Part shown: in pieces, positions 37,191-50,266 of the stretch | How the letters are laid out: each line of letters starts with the position of its first letter | Numbering within the stretch: position 1 is the first letter of the stretch | From: Galeruca laticollis | Taxonomy: Eukaryota; Arthropoda; Insecta; Coleoptera; Chrysomelidae | Direction: 5' to 3' | DNA length: 64,000 bases | Assembly (NCBI GenBank): GCA_963921935.1 | Contig: OY998178.1 | Coordinates: forward strand, 57,757,451-57,821,450 | Position numbers and translations under genes: made by a program | Notes under the pieces: model-generated | Database searches by the model: none | Told to the model about the DNA's origin: nothing | The model's input: only the letters and a program-made list of their open reading frames with translations

Positions 37191-38384
37191 ATAAAAAAGA
37201 GGAAAAAGTGGCAATACAAGTAATATTTCCTGAACAAATTAACGAAATATAAAATTATAAAGCCATCACATATACAGGTAATATTTCTATACTAAGCAAT
37301 GAACATAATCTTAACATCGTTGAAAAAATGAGAGATCAAACGCTGCCATGCACTACCAATATAGCTCTCAATTCCATCGACAGATAACAATATTTCACAA
37401 ATTACATACAATAATTGTAAGTTCAACATGAATACAAAAGATTTGTTATTATCAGACCATTCATTATATAATCGTAACCAATACCACTCGAGCAATCGAA
37501 AATAATCGATTATTATTTTCGAAGCTCTTGTGATATTATAACTGAAAGAATATTACAACATGTTAAAGTCATAAAATTATCGATGTGAAATTTGAAGTTT
37601 TAAACTGGTAGTCTGTTGTAATTATAGAGACAATTGGAACTGTCTTGCTAAGGACACTTCTAAAGTAATCAAATATCTGTTAATTTAATTTTGTGATTTG
37701 ATTCAAAAATTGCGAACTTGGTTGGTTAGTAGTTATTTTGAATAATATAAAGTTAAAAAAGTCTGATTCCGAGTTTTCTCTGACTCCGTCGGAGTTAGTA
37801 GAAGCAGCGAAAGTATTGTTGTAGCTTTGTCCTCTACATTTGCGAATATGTTGAGGTTTTTTAAAACTTCATTCTCTAATGATTCTTATGGGTGAGCATG
37901 AATTGGTAAAAATCTCTCAATACTCTGATACATAACGCAATATAAAATTTAACTGGTCTTCGTGTATTATATCAAGGGTAGAGTCAATAACAATTTAAAA
38001 AATTTGGCGGCTTTAACTTCTGACACGTATGTTTCTAACATTTTATTGTCCAGTATTTTAATAAACGTTATATTTTAACAGGGGATGGCTTGACCGGGTC
38101 TTTAATCCAAGTCCTAGACACTTGTTTATACTATAGTCCGGCCCTACATAAAATGCTTGCGGAAGAGATGTGTGTTAACCGTATTCTTTCATTTCTCGAA
38201 ACACATATATACATGACTTTACATACATTCCCATGAGAATTGTAATCACACCCAGTCGGTGTTTTCTCGATCAATTTATCATGGAGGATCAGTCCATTGT
38301 AGTATTTTTCCATTTATCTAGATATTGTGATGTGAGTTAGTTTTTTCTACTATTTTACGCTTCAACTACATGTATGTTAATTTC
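37191..38384. other. No gene recognised
   Basis: AT-rich sequence with only short frames. Part of 37240-37340 may be the decayed linker downstream of the Penelope-like reverse transcriptase. Confidence 0.3.
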
Positions 38385-41100
38385 TTCTTTGCTTCCTTAA
38401 TATTCATGATGTTTATATCGCATCTATTTGGTCTTCCCATCTTGCTTTTAACCTTCCCATTGCTCTGCGTACACCTGTTATGCATTCTGTTACTTTTCTT
38501 AATGTACCCTTTACTTTTTCTATAAATGTGTCCGTACCATCCCAGTTTGTTTGCTTTTACAAATTTTACAATGTATTCCCAATTATTACTTTTCCGCCCA
38601 ACCTATCTATATGCGAGAAAAGTATTGGTTTACCCACAAAAAAAGTGAAATTTTGGAAAAAAAATTTTGATTTATTTTTGCGTTTTCAAGAACAACACGA
38701 AAAAATGGTTTTTACAAAAAAATCCTGTGTGTATGTCGTCGTCGTCGGCCACTTTTCGATACATGTCTTGTTATCACGATACAGCCTCCGGAGTGCAACA
38801 AATCACCAATTTTATGATTGAATATTGTTCAAGACATCTCACAGATGAACCCTATTGATTTTCAGCTCACAATAGCCTGTACAACGGATGCTATGGTACT
38901 TGAATTACATTTTTGTCATTTTTGAGAAATTTCAGTTTGTTAGCACGATACAGCGTCCGGAGTGCAAAAAGTCACCAATTTTATGATTGAATATTATTTA
39001 GAACATCTCACAGATGAACCCTATTGATTTTCAGCTCACCACATCCAGTACAACAGGTGCTATAGTACTTTAGGTACGACATTTTTGTCATTTTTGGAGA
39101 AACTTCAGTTTGTTAGCATGATACAGCTTCCGGAGTATATGCAAGTGACCAATTTTATGATTGGATATTATTCAGGACGTCTCAAAGATGGACCCTATCG
39201 AGATTTAGTTCACCATAGCCAGTACAACGAGTGCTATGGTACTTGAGGTACCAAATTTTTGTCATTTTTGGAGAATATTCAGTTTGTCAGCACGATACAG
39301 CCTCAAGCGTGTATACAAGTGACCCATTTTATGATTGAGTATTGTTCAGGGCGTCTTATAAATGAAGCTTATTGATTTTTAGCTCACCAGAGCTAGTACA
39401 ACGGGTGGTTGAGAAATTTCGGGTTTAGTACAATACAGCCTCCGGAGTGCATACAAGTGGCCAATTTTATAATTGAATATTTTACAAGGTGTGTCATTCA
39501 AGGTGTCTCACAGATGTACCCTATCGATTTTTAGCTGACTTTAGCGAGTACAGCGGGTCCTATAAAAACAGATATACTGAATTTTTGGTAACTTATGGAA
39601 AAATTTCGGTTTATTAACACGATACATCCCCGAAGTGTATACAAATAACAATTTTATGATAGAATGTTAATCAGGGCATCTCATACATGCGGAAAAGTTA
39701 ATTTCAATCTTTAAAACCGTTTATTTTTTTGCAGTTTCATAATTCATTAGTCTTTTCATTTCATTATCTCCTGTTTTAACTAGTTCGTAAATTTTCCTTA
39801 TAATTTTTCTTTCGAATATCCTTGATTTATCTTTTTCGTTTTTTGTTAGATTCGCTATCTTAGCGCCATACGTCACCAATTATCTTATCGCTGCTTTATA
39901 TATTTTCATTTTAAAGGTATCGTTAACATCTGTGAACTATGTCCTGATTGTATCCGCTGATCAATTTCGAAAGTTATGTCGTTATTTCGTTTTAAGAAGA
40001 TTCCTAAATATTTGTCCCTACCTAGTATTCGTCTTCTCTTATCTTAATTGACTCCGGTTGAACTCTTTTTCTGAATATAAACATTGCTTTTGTTTTCTCC
40101 CTTTTTCCCAATTTCACTCATCAATTTTATGAAGATGTCTTTCAGCTATTTTATATTACTTGATATTATCGCTATATCTGCATGTCGCATAAGCTAGATT
40201 TTGTGCCAGTTTTATTATTATAGTATATACCTCTTAAATCAATAGCTATGATGACTCCACCTAATGCAATACTAAAGAGTTGTAGACATTTTGTCTCTCG
40301 AATCACAGCGCAGTTAAAGTCAAATTCTTTTGTTTGCCTTTCTTCTGCCATTACTCTTGTTGCCGGGCGCTCCTCCGCCATGGTTATTCGTATTCTTATT
40401 ATACTCGGTACCCCAATGTTTCTTAAATCTTCATTAAGTGTCTCTCTGTTTATATAATTGAAAGCGTGTTTATAGTCTATAAATAGTGTATTCAGGTCAA
40501 TGTTGTATTCGTAACCTTTTTCAATCATATGCGTCATAATGTGAATTGGGTCCATAGTTGACTTCCCGTTCCTAAAACCATATTGATAATCACCTCTATT
40601 TCCTTCTATCTTGACCCTTAACCTCTCGTTTAAGATAATAAGAGTTTTATGGGCTGAGTTTAATAGGGTAGTTCCTCTGTAGTTGGAATATTCGAGCGGA
40701 TCTACTTTCTAATGTATCGCAATAATTACTCATGTTTTCCATTCAGCTGGCATCCTTTTTTCCATATTTCTCTCACAAATTTAAATAAAATTTTCTTGAA
40801 AATGGTTCCTCATTTTTTATGAATTCTCCATTTATTTCTTCAACTCCATTAACTCTTGCCGCGATATTATCTTTCAATTTTCTCATGGCTTCGTTAAATT
40901 CATCATATATGTGGATCTTCATCCTCTTACTCACTTGCTCCATTTCTTCTTCGTTGTAAATACATTGTCCGATATTCTGTTGCCAATAGGGTTTTAAAAT
41001 GGCTTTCCCATTTTTCCAATTCTATTTTTGCTAGTTTTTGTTAGTTTTTCTTTGACTTTTTATATTTGTAAATAATTTGGAATTGTCTTTGTTATTCTGC
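38385..41100 (-). pseudogene. LINE reverse transcriptase relic, interrupted
   Basis: Reading on the minus strand from 41.0 kb: FVREIWKK, YGFRNGKSTMDPIHIMTHMIEKGYEYNIDL...LFIDYKHAF (40555-40400), then LFSIALGGVI. Further on, a YADIAIIS-like catalytic segment with later KYLGIFLKRN lies at about 40200-39960, and a tail with LGWYGHIYRKS at 38560-38400. This is the order of a non-LTR reverse transcriptase and its C-terminal domain. Stops are frequent and the catalytic YADD is changed. A ~170-bp repeat array (38590-39720) interrupts it. Confidence 0.75.
38590..39720 (+). repeat. Dispersed ~170-bp repeat family, copy 2 (about six units)
   Basis: CACGATACAGCCTCCGGAGT-type cores recur at about 38776, 38944, 39117, 39291, 39428 and 39618. 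Each is followed by 'CCAATTTTATGATTGAATATT.TTCA' and 'CTCACAGATG.ACCCTATTGATTTTCAGCTCACC'. A leader with GAGAAAAGTATTGGTTTACCC precedes it and recurs inverted at 61.0 kb. Confidence 0.8.
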
Positions 41101-41513
41101 TCAATTTCTTCCATTTTTACTACAACACATTGATAATATTTCCGTTTTATTATCTTTACTCACTCTTTTTTCAATTCTTTGTATATTTCTTAGTCTTGTT
41201 AAATCCCTGGTTTTATCCATCGTTTTCAGGATATTGTTTCACGTCTAGTTATATTTTCACATTCTTTTTTATCGTTGGCCCATCGTGTTTTCTGCTACAT
41301 TCTCGGAACACTACAGAAACTATAACTCATAAAAAATATAGTCAATTAGAGAGAGAAAAAAATTATTATAAAAAATATAATGAAAAGAGTGCCATCCATT
41401 TTATTTTTGCAATGAAATGCCACCAATAACAAATATGTATAGTAATATTAGGAATATTTAAAGACAGAGACATAATAAAAAAACTCTATAATACATCATA
41501 AATTTCTTATGAA

Positions 41514-42170
41514 CGTCACCCAAAAATATTGATTGATTTATTACTAAGAAGTTGCAGAAGTTACATATTTCGTAAGTATCATTGAGCAATTTCCTTATTA
41601 TACAATGTAGGTTGCATCTCCCTATATTATGTATAATTACGGCTCGGTCTATGTCAACGTCAACGTATTATATCAATTAGAATGTTACAGGTTATCCGAT
41701 GTCGCGGTTTACCCCTAAATTAATCATAGTTATACCGCGATAGAGCCTTAATATACGTGAGATGGATTTAAATAATTATGCTTAGGAAATAAGACGATTT
41801 ATGGCTAGGTACTCATATTTACTAGTTTTCGATAACATTTATAGCGGTACCAAAGGAATGATTAATGCAAATATAATTAAATAGTAAAAGGGTTTAACGC
41901 TGATCAATTTTCTGTGAAGTTATTCAAAATCAGTCCCGCTAAAGTTGAAAATAGTTATTTGTAAAACAAGTGTCACAATGACTCGTTTTGTAGTACGAGT
42001 GCTACAGAGAGTCATTGTGACACAAGTTTTACACCACATTTTTTATAATTCGCATTTATTCAATTTTTTAAGCTAGGAGGAGTGGTTTGACTCTAAGTTG
42101 GCAATTCTGTAGATTCCTGATTGGTCAGATCACAGATGGTTTTTTTCAGAACTTTTAACTTTTGACTTTT
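41514..42170 (+). repeat. Duplicated block A with a long hairpin, copy 1
   Basis: Begins CGTCACCCAAAAATATTGATTGATT and includes GTGTCACAATGACTC facing GAGTCATTGTGACAC around a 24-base loop (41970-42023). Copy 2 is at 42500-43150. The perfect 15-bp arms suggest a small foldback element or structured RNA; no coding is seen. Confidence 0.75.
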
Positions 42171-42179
42171 GATATTTAT

Positions 42180-42500
42180 AAATACAGATTTTTGGTTACT
42201 TATGGAAAAATTTCGGTTTGTTAACACGATACATCCCCGAAGTGTATACAAGTAACAATTTTATGATAGAATGTTAATCAGGGCATCTCATAGATGCGGA
42301 AAAGTTAGTTTTTATCTTTAAAACCGTTTATTTTTTTGCAGTTTCATAATTCATTAGTCTTTTCATTTCATTATCTCCTGTTTAAACTAGTTCGTAAATT
42401 TTCCTTATAATTTTTCTTTCGAATATCCTTGATTTATAATCTTCGTTTTTTGTTAGATTCGCTATCTTAGCGCCATACGTCACCAATTATCGTATCGCCG
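42180..42500 (+). repeat. Second copy of the 39.58-39.89 kb segment
   Basis: TTTTGGTTACTTATGGAAAAATTTCGG through CGCCATACGTCACCAATTATCG repeats 39580-39890 almost exactly, including the end of the ~170-bp repeat family and part of the LINE tail. It joins directly to block A copy 2, skipping the LINE core. Confidence 0.8.
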
Positions 42501-43150
42501 TCACCCAAAAATATTGATTGATTGAGTACTATGAAGTTGCAGAAGTTAGATATTTCGTAAGGATCATTAAGAAATTTCCTTATTATACAATGTAGGTTGC
42601 ATCTACCTATAATATGTATAATTACGGGTCGGTCTATTTCAACGTCAATGTATTATAACAATTAATGATAGATATACCGCGATAGAGCCTTAATATACGT
42701 GAGATGGACTTAAATAGTTTTGCTTAGAAAATAAGACGATTTATGGCTACTCACATTTACTAGTTTTCGAAAATATTTATAGCGGTACCAAAGGAATGAT
42801 TAATGCGAATATAATTAACTAAATTAAATGGTTAAAGGGTTTAACGCTGATCAATTTTCTGTGAAGTTATTCAAAATCAGTTCCGCTAAAGTTGAAAATA
42901 GTTATTTGTAAAAGTGTCACAATGACTCGTTTTGTAGTACGAGTGCTACAGAAAGTCATTGTGACACAAGTTTTACACAACATTTTTTATAATTCACATT
43001 TATTTCATTTTTTGAATAAAATAGGATTACATTTAATCCCTGTTTTTAAACTAGGAGGAGTGGTTTGAATTTAAGTTGGCAATTCTGTAGATTTCTGATT
43101 GGTCAGATCACAGATGGTTTTTTTCAGCACTTTTGACTTTTGACTTTTGA
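42500..43150 (+). repeat. Duplicated block A with hairpin, copy 2
   Basis: Repeats 41514-42170 with small deletions and a 50-bp addition near 43015-43050. The hairpin is kept at about 42917-42967, with one arm mismatch. The segmental duplication therefore happened after the block formed. Confidence 0.75.
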
Positions 43151-43947
43151 CATTTATGACCGAATAATTGTGTAAATTGTAAACAAACTTTCATTTAAGC
43201 AAACAGAAGATGATTATTTGTTTGAAAAAGAGCTTTCTTCGTATATGTCTGCGATCTATTCACATTATATCATGGACAGAATTATTTCTAAAATACATCT
43301 TTACGTAGATATCTGGTAATTTATCCCAAAAGTGGAACGTTATGTATACCTTATATATTGATCCTATACAGTATAAAAATAAACAATTGACAAATCATTG
43401 ATGAATAAACGTTAGCGTACTTTATTTATGAATATTTTTAATATATAATTTATTGAAACTTACCTTTAAGACCATTTAATATAATAATTTGCAAGCTAGA
43501 ACAACGCTAGACCATTCTATAATTCATTTCAAGGTCAAAATCAAATATTAAATGAAAAAAATATAACATACAATAATAACCAACTGCATGACACTACAAA
43601 TTACTAAAAGATTTCATTGTGACACTCTCTTTTATTTGCGAATTATAAGAAAATCTGTCTATTATCAGATTTTTTTTCCGTTCATAGTATAATAGTGAAT
43701 TTTGAGAAAGAAAAAATTCTAACATTAGAAAGTATATTTTTAACTTTTTTGAACATCGCAAATGATAGGGGACAATGGCGGCATCACAGAAGAGGCCTAT
43801 GTCCAAAAATGGACGGATTAAGGTTGTATTCAGTAGAAACGGTGAAGCTTTTCCATCACGTGCCTTAGTTGACGATATTATTCAACACATATTATGTTAA
43901 ATGAAATTGACTGTCTCGACCCTTACTTCATGGAATATGCTCATATT
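43151..43947. other. No gene recognised
   Basis: AT-rich, with only short frames lacking recognisable domains. Confidence 0.3.
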
Positions 43948-44832
43948 AGTGTTTTTAAATGAAACTCAAGGTCTCTAGTTAATTCCACAATATAATATAA
44001 GTTATTGAAACTTCTAAAAAATTGACAATTGTTTCGATAAATCAATATCATCGTCAGAATGACAGAAGTTACATTTCATTTTATGCCTACCTGATGTTTA
44101 GTAGTTATTTTTGGCTAGACCAAGAAGTAACCTAGCTTGTGATTGGCTTAATATATGTTTATAGAAAAAGAAGAAGATGTGATATTACAAATATTGAAGC
44201 TTAGATATTATTAGCCCTATGGTGATATCCTGGATATCATTTTTCCAATTAAGATCAGTATAACTGTGCAATGACACCAATCATTCATTGACACCTAACA
44301 CAGAACTAGAAGTGCTGCATATTTGTGAAAAGAAACAAGAACTGGATTTCCTTGAAGAACTGGAAATTAGAAAACATTTAAGAAACCCACAATATGAAGT
44401 TGTCAATGAACAGTTAAATCTAGGGAATTCTCCACTAATAAACTGTCTTCTTAAGTGATAATTGTAAAGATCAGCAGATATAGTTTTCCTGGTTTTCTAT
44501 ATCATTGCACAGTTATACTGATCTTAATTGGAAAAATGATATCCAGGATATCACCATAAGGCTAATAATATCTAAGCTTCAATATTTGTAATATCACATC
44601 TTCTTCTTTTTCTATAAACATATATTAAGCCAATCACAAGTTAGGTTACTTCTTGGTCTAGCCAAAAATATAACTACTAAACATCAGGTCGGCATAAAAT
44701 GAAATGTAACTTCTGTCATTCTGACGATGATATTGATTTATCGAAACAATTGTCAATTTTTTAGAATTTTCAATAACTTATATTATATTGTGGAATTAAC
44801 TAGAGACCTTGAGTTTCATTTAAAAACACTGT
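43948..44832. mobile_element. Penelope-like element end with ~320-bp inverted terminal repeats
   Basis: Arms 43948-44273 and 44512-44832 are near-perfect inverses of each other (for example TCATTGCACAGTTATACTGATC and TTATAGAAAAAGAAGAAGATG). The centre encodes, on the plus strand, LEVLHICEKKQELDFLEELEIRKHL and VNEQLNLGNSPL, the C-terminal end of Penelope-like ORFs. Such elements often carry terminal repeats in inverted arrangement, so this is a 5'-truncated copy with one inverted and one direct terminal repeat. Confidence 0.75.
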
Positions 44833-47114
44833 AACGTTAAGAATTAACGTTAAGTATTCCACCTCTAGGTATTTCAAAATTGTTAAAATTTCCTAGCCCG
44901 TATTTCGAGTTGTCTATTAGTGTTATCGATAAATGTATATATTAATTATATTCTCATTAGTTACCGTTCGTTTTGAAGGTAGAATTCGAATTTTTAGTCT
45001 GATAACCATCGAACAGTTATCAACACCGACAGTTTTTGATTTCCGGTGTGACTGGAAAATGGTACCTCGTGGTTTTTGAAGTGTGCATCTTGCTAGAAAT
45101 GAAATATTAATAGCCTAGGTCGCTAACCTGTTGGGGGATTTGTTACTCTAGCAAGAAATTATTACAAAGATTTTGAGTGGATTGAATTGTTTGTTTGGAT
45201 TGCTCGAAAATTCTCTTGTAACCTCTTCATTGAAGGATTCGTGCCGCTTACCGCGTAGTTCCTGCTTCAAATACAAAAACCAGGTATGTCGTTTCTTTTT
45301 TTTGCCTCTCTTATTTGTGTATATGTAGTGAGAGACAGCTAAATAGTTCATGTAGCTTAGTTTAACAAAATAATTGTTAGAGTAGGGTTGTCCTAATTTT
45401 TATTATTCTACCCTTAGGAAGAATATTGAGGCCTTAATCACCATATTTGTTGAAGATTTCGCCAGTTTTACGTGACTTACCTCATCACTGAAAGATAACC
45501 CAAGGAACCCCTTGGCCAGGGTAAGACTTATACTATTTAATTGGTAATTGTCTATTTTAACAAAGATAACTTTAGAGTTTTGGTGATGGTACATAGTCCA
45601 TCTCTATACCGTTCGCTCGTCGTAAATTCTTTCGATAACTTATTTCATATTGTTCGTTTTTTTGCCGTAATTACTTTCGAAAACAAAACAACTATTCCGG
45701 TTTAAAAATTATGATTAATGAGTTTCAATTAGTGGCTTTTATATTAAATCGTTCTTATTAATATTAATAGTAATTAAGCATTTGAAAAATTTATTGAGTT
45801 TGGTCTTAAAAATTTATTCATTTCGATGTGTATGAGAAATATAAAGGGATATAAGAAATAAACATTAACTGTTGAGTACTAGAACCCGTTTAATAGGTTA
45901 GAGGTTATCTTAATGTAATCAACAAATTGTAAATAGATAATAGATGATTTATTCGATAGTTTGCTTGCATAAAAGCAGATCGAAGGCATAATGGGATTGG
46001 TAATCATTGCTTATTTTTTTTTTAGGGTTCTAATTCTAAGGAGTCACGCAAGTTTGTTTAGGCTAGTGATAATCCTTGATATACCTACTTGCTGGATTTA
46101 ATATTTTTAATAAACGCAGCGACTTATACTTTACTTATACTTTAGATAGGTGTACTATTGAGCCTGGTCATGAACTTGTGTTTGTAGACTTAAGCGTCCC
46201 AGTGCAACGTTTCGCTTCTTTGAATTTAGTAACACCTTATTTTAATTTTAGTTTGCTTATCACTTGTTTTACGTAAGATTCATTTTTTTTGTTGATGAGA
46301 CATAGTAATTAAGTTAGTAGTAATTCTACCGTTGTCGTTAAGCCTACTTTTCTTACTTGTGCGGATATTTTATGTAGTGTGGTAAATGTATTATTTGTAA
46401 ACTGCGTCTAAGGTTTGGGTTGAGATCAATAGATAATTGGATTGTTCGCGCATGCGCCTGAGCTCAAGCGGTGTGTCTTTTTTTATTGGATTATTCTACC
46501 TACAGCGACTAAACTACGCTTTCCTCACCTTAGCGGTCAGTAAATTAATGAAATCTAGGTAGTGTCTACCATCCACAGAACTGTAGGTGTATTTATCTAC
46601 ATATTGGCAAGTGCCACGGTAGGAACATATAATAATTAAATTTCAGTCTAGAATATTATTCTCGTTTGCCATTTTATATTGATAATACTGTCATTATTAA
46701 ATAGTTGAATTCGACCTATGAGTAGTTTACTTTTGTATGTACAATAAGACTTCTATAATATCGTAATAAACCTTTTGGTAAGTTGGGGGTTTATATGGAG
46801 AACTTGGGGATGCTTGGGACAATTTATCTGGCGCCCATTTGAGATCTTTTATATTTGTGGACCGCACGACCGTCTCCACTAGAGTTCAGCCGCGAGCATC
46901 TCAGACTGTCATCGTATTGTTATTTAGTCGATGTACGTCTACATAGGTTTGTAAATACTACGTTACAACACATATTATGTTGGTACTGTCTTCTTCTAAT
47001 AACAGAAAAAGAGAACTCAATACAAGCATTTGTCGTATTGTTTTGATTAAGATGCATATGGTTGATGTCGTATTAGTCACATGATGGAAAAGACTCAGCG
47101 TTTCTATTGTAGAT
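44833..47114. other. No gene recognised
   Basis: About 2.3 kb with only short frames (for example 45148-45351 minus, 46076-46276 plus), none with a recognisable domain, signal or splice-supported exon series. It could be unique host DNA. Confidence 0.3.
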
Positions 47115-47310
47115 ACATTTCATTTAATGCCTACCTGATGTCTAGCCAAAAATAATTACTAAACATCAGGTAGACATCAAATGAAATGTAATTTCTGTCA
47201 CTCTGACAATGATATTGATTTATCGAAACAGTTGTCAATTTTTTAGAATTTTCAACAATTTTTATTATATTGTGGTATTAACTAGAAACCGCGAGTTTCA
47301 TTTAAAACAC
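47115..47310 (+). repeat. Penelope-like terminal repeat fragment
   Basis: 'AAACATCAGGTAGACATCAAATGAAATGTAA' through 'GAGTTTCATTTAAAACACTG' matches the right arm of the element at 44.5-44.8 kb and the segment at 36.1-36.25 kb. A short inverted piece (GCCTACCTGATGT) precedes it. Confidence 0.7.
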
Positions 47311-47560
47311 TGATTGAATATTGTCAAGGCATCTCTCAGAAGAACCCTATTGATTTTCAGTTCACTTCAACGAGTACAACGGGTCCTATAAATCCAGCTT
47401 TACTATATTTTTGGTTATTTTTGGAGAAATTTCGGTTTGTTAGCATGATGCAGCCTCCGATGTGTATACAAGTGACCATTTTATGATTGGATATTGTTCT
47501 GGGCATCTCACAGATGCGGAAAAATTAGTTTTAATCTTTAAAACCGTTTATTTTTATAAT
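47311..47560 (+). repeat. Dispersed ~170-bp repeat family, copy 3
   Basis: Contains 'CTATTGATTTTCAGTTCAC', 'GGAGAAATTTCGGTTTGTTAGCA' and 'CCATTTTATGATTGGATATTGTT', ending with 'TTTAAAACCGTTTATTTTT' as copies 1 and 2 do. Confidence 0.75.
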
Positions 47561-47704
47561 ATTTTCATGTTTTAGGAAACCAAGACCAAAACATGTACAT
47601 CAATGAGAAATGATGTATTGCAAGCGTTGTTATGTTTAAATACTTGGTCATATTGTGATTAAAAGGATCAGATTATGAATAATATCATTATAGTGCATTA
47701 GATT

Positions 47705-48240
47705 AGCGATACGAGCAAATTACCTGACTGAAAGCAATAACAATAAGGAGCCACAGGGCGGGTCTCTCTAAAATAAATGTATACTCACATATACCTGTTT
47801 ATATAGTTTTATGGTATTTCAGCTTCACCACCTTGTATCTTCATAAATCTGCACCTTTTTGGGTACATTAATAACACAGCCATGAAATATAAATGAGCTT
47901 AGAAATCAATGTTCCGCCCCTGAACTACAGTGTGTCATATACGTAGACTAGTAAATAAAAATTTCAGCTTAATGAACATTTGAATTACCGAATTTGTCTA
48001 TAGTCTATTTGCTTAGCATGCGAAGCAAATTACCTGAATGAAACCAATACCATATAAAGCGCCACAGGTGGGCTCTCTCTAAAATAATTGTATTCTTGCA
48101 TATACCCGTTTATAAAGTTTTATGGTATTTTAGCTTGACCACCTTGTATCTTCATAAATTTGTAACTTTTTGGGTAAATTAACAATACAACCATAACATA
48201 TAGATGAGGCTTAAACTTTAAAATCTATGTTCAGGGACGA
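47705..48240 (+). repeat. 311-bp tandem duplication
   Basis: GCAAATTACCTGA begins copies at 47714 and 48025. Both run through 'GTTTTATGGTATTT.AGCTT.ACCACCTTGTATCTTCATAAAT', with the second somewhat diverged. It is non-coding. Confidence 0.8.
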
Positions 48241-48539
48241 AACATTGAATAATTTATTAGTGTAAATAATGTTTAAAAATTTAAATATTATACTTATATA
48301 CAAAATAGTAAATATAATTAGTTAGTCGAGGTCATACTTAAATTATTATTGGTTTAGAAATATATAACAAGTGGTTCCACAGTTTCCTCTACCATATTGT
48401 CAAGCTCCAACATCTTTTGTACCTCTTTAATTAAGTGTTACTTGGCCAATACATTAATAGCTTATTTTTCAAATACTGATGAATATTGCCTAGCCAACAC
48501 TAAAAGTTCTTTACTCAACATATCACTATTAAAAGTAAT
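48241..48539. other. No gene recognised
   Basis: AT-rich spacer between the 311-bp duplication and the transposase relic. Confidence 0.3.
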
Positions 48540-49400
48540 TTTTTTTTTCAATTAACCAGTCTCTTATGCACTTTCCAGTTAGCCATAGGTGGAGGTTCTT
48601 TTAACTTTGAATGATACCGAAGCATTACCCAAAACTATGACGGAATGAATAGGAATTAATCCAGCCTTTGATAGAAATATGCTTCAAACACATCGGCAAT
48701 TATTTCTTCGTGGTAAACTTTGGTAGGCTTTGACACAAATTCAAGCAAACCACCATGTACAAAACTTTCATCACCCCCAATGTGGGTTATTATTAAACGA
48801 CGACCGTTCCCAATTGGAGTCTTCAAATTCGTTGATAAACCTTGTAAAAAAAGCTTTTAACCGATTTTTCTTGCCAGACTTTTGTAAGAGTCTGACCTTC
48901 ATTCATCTAGATTTCATCTAAATACTATATTCGCTTTCCATCTGTTGTCAACTTCCGTATTTCCCTCAAATATTTCCGTCTTCAACAAACTATCTCGTTT
49001 TTTCCTCCAGTGATGATCTACGATCCTGCATATCCCAAATAAAATTTTGTTCATGTAAAATTTTGTTCTCTTTATTATTGGTAAATTATCATCATCATTG
49101 AGGGCCTGTTTCACCATCTTCCGATAAAGTGTCGGGTAGCTTAATCGTAAGTTTTGTCACTTTCTCACTTTATGTCAAGTGACAAAGACAGAAGTTGTGA
49201 ATAAGCTATCCGAAACTTAACAGAAAGTGGTGAAATAAGCCCTAGGTGTTGAAAACACCTTGTCGATTGTTGGTATTTGCTTCTTAAGTTGAAATGAACG
49301 AACCTCATTCCTAGCATGTTTAACTGCCTCGTCGATTTTTATAGTTTTTTTTGCTAGTGGCTTCTTCCATAATCAAACCGTTTCTTATTTTTGTTTTAAA
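48540..49400 (-). pseudogene. IS630/Tc1-type DDE transposase relic
   Basis: On the minus strand, KKQIPTIDKVF, then DDDNLPIIKRTKFYMNKI and a WRKKRDSLL block resemble the helix-turn-helix region. A catalytic-core segment follows with LDE and, in other frames, RRLIITHIGGDESFVHGGLLEFVSK and VYHEEI. This order fits the insect IS630-like 'DDE endonuclease' family. Stops and frameshifts are many and no terminal repeats were found. Confidence 0.6.
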
Positions 49401-49452
49401 AGTTTGTAAATGATAGTTTCTCCAATTGGCACATTTTAAAACAACACTGTTT

Positions 49453-49745
49453 TGGACGTCCATTGGACGTACATGATTGGACGTTAAACATCCAATGGAC
49501 GTCCATTGAATGTCCTGCGGACACCACTTTGGACGTACAATGGATGTCCATCTTCGTACTTACAATGGATGTCCATCTTCGGACATACAGTGGATGTCCA
49601 TGTTTGGACGTTAAACGTCCAATGAACGTACATGATTGGACGTGAAACGTCCAATGGACGTCCAGTGAATGTCCAGTGGACATCACTTTAGACGTACAAT
49701 GGATGTCCATTTTTGGACACACAATGAACGTTCATCTATGGACTC
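49453..49745. repeat. Subterminal TGGACGT array, left (159-bp period)
   Basis: GGACGTCCATTGGACGTACA, 'GATTGGACGTTAAAC.TCCAATG' and 'ACAATGGATGTCCATCTTCG' recur. ACATGATTGG starts at 49471 and 49630. Many units are palindromic (TGGACGTCCA). These are probably transposase-binding sites of the CACTA-like element. Confidence 0.85.
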
Positions 49746-50266
49746 ACAATGGCCGAGTTTCCAAACTGTTAAAATTAAAAATTTGTTTATGTTCTATACA
49801 GAAAAATCGACAAAATCAGTATTTTTCTAACTTCATGATTATCTTGTTGAATCGTGAATCACACTGTATATGAATATCATTTTTCATGAGGGAACTCATT
49901 ACTATATAACACCTTATACATCCTATAAGTATTGGTAAAAATATATAAAATTACTTTTCTGTTCATCCATTGTTACCAGGTTACCTGAGAGGTTAGGAAA
50001 AAAACTGTAATGTATTAAAATTGACATTTTTTAATTATACCCACAAAATAAAACGACACTACAGTTCATAAAAAGTAATCAAAAAATACATACCTACTAA
50101 AAAAATATAAAGTAAACAATAGCTCACTAAAAATGAAAACAAAACATAAAAAATACAAAATTCTGGTAGCATAAATAGAATTATTAAAATTGAAAACACA
50201 GCGGCAATAAGACATGAAAAAATACAATTCTAGTAACATGAATGAAATTATTAAAATTAAACAACT

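Noticed and set aside
44833..47114. Possible host gene exons
   Set aside because: No frame shows a domain, signal peptide with support or consistent splice pairs, so nothing can be claimed.
49396..49873. Open frames on both strands rich in MDVHWT/MDIHCTSK
   Set aside because: They are translations of the TGGACGT array; the symmetry of the palindromic repeats gives open frames on both strands.
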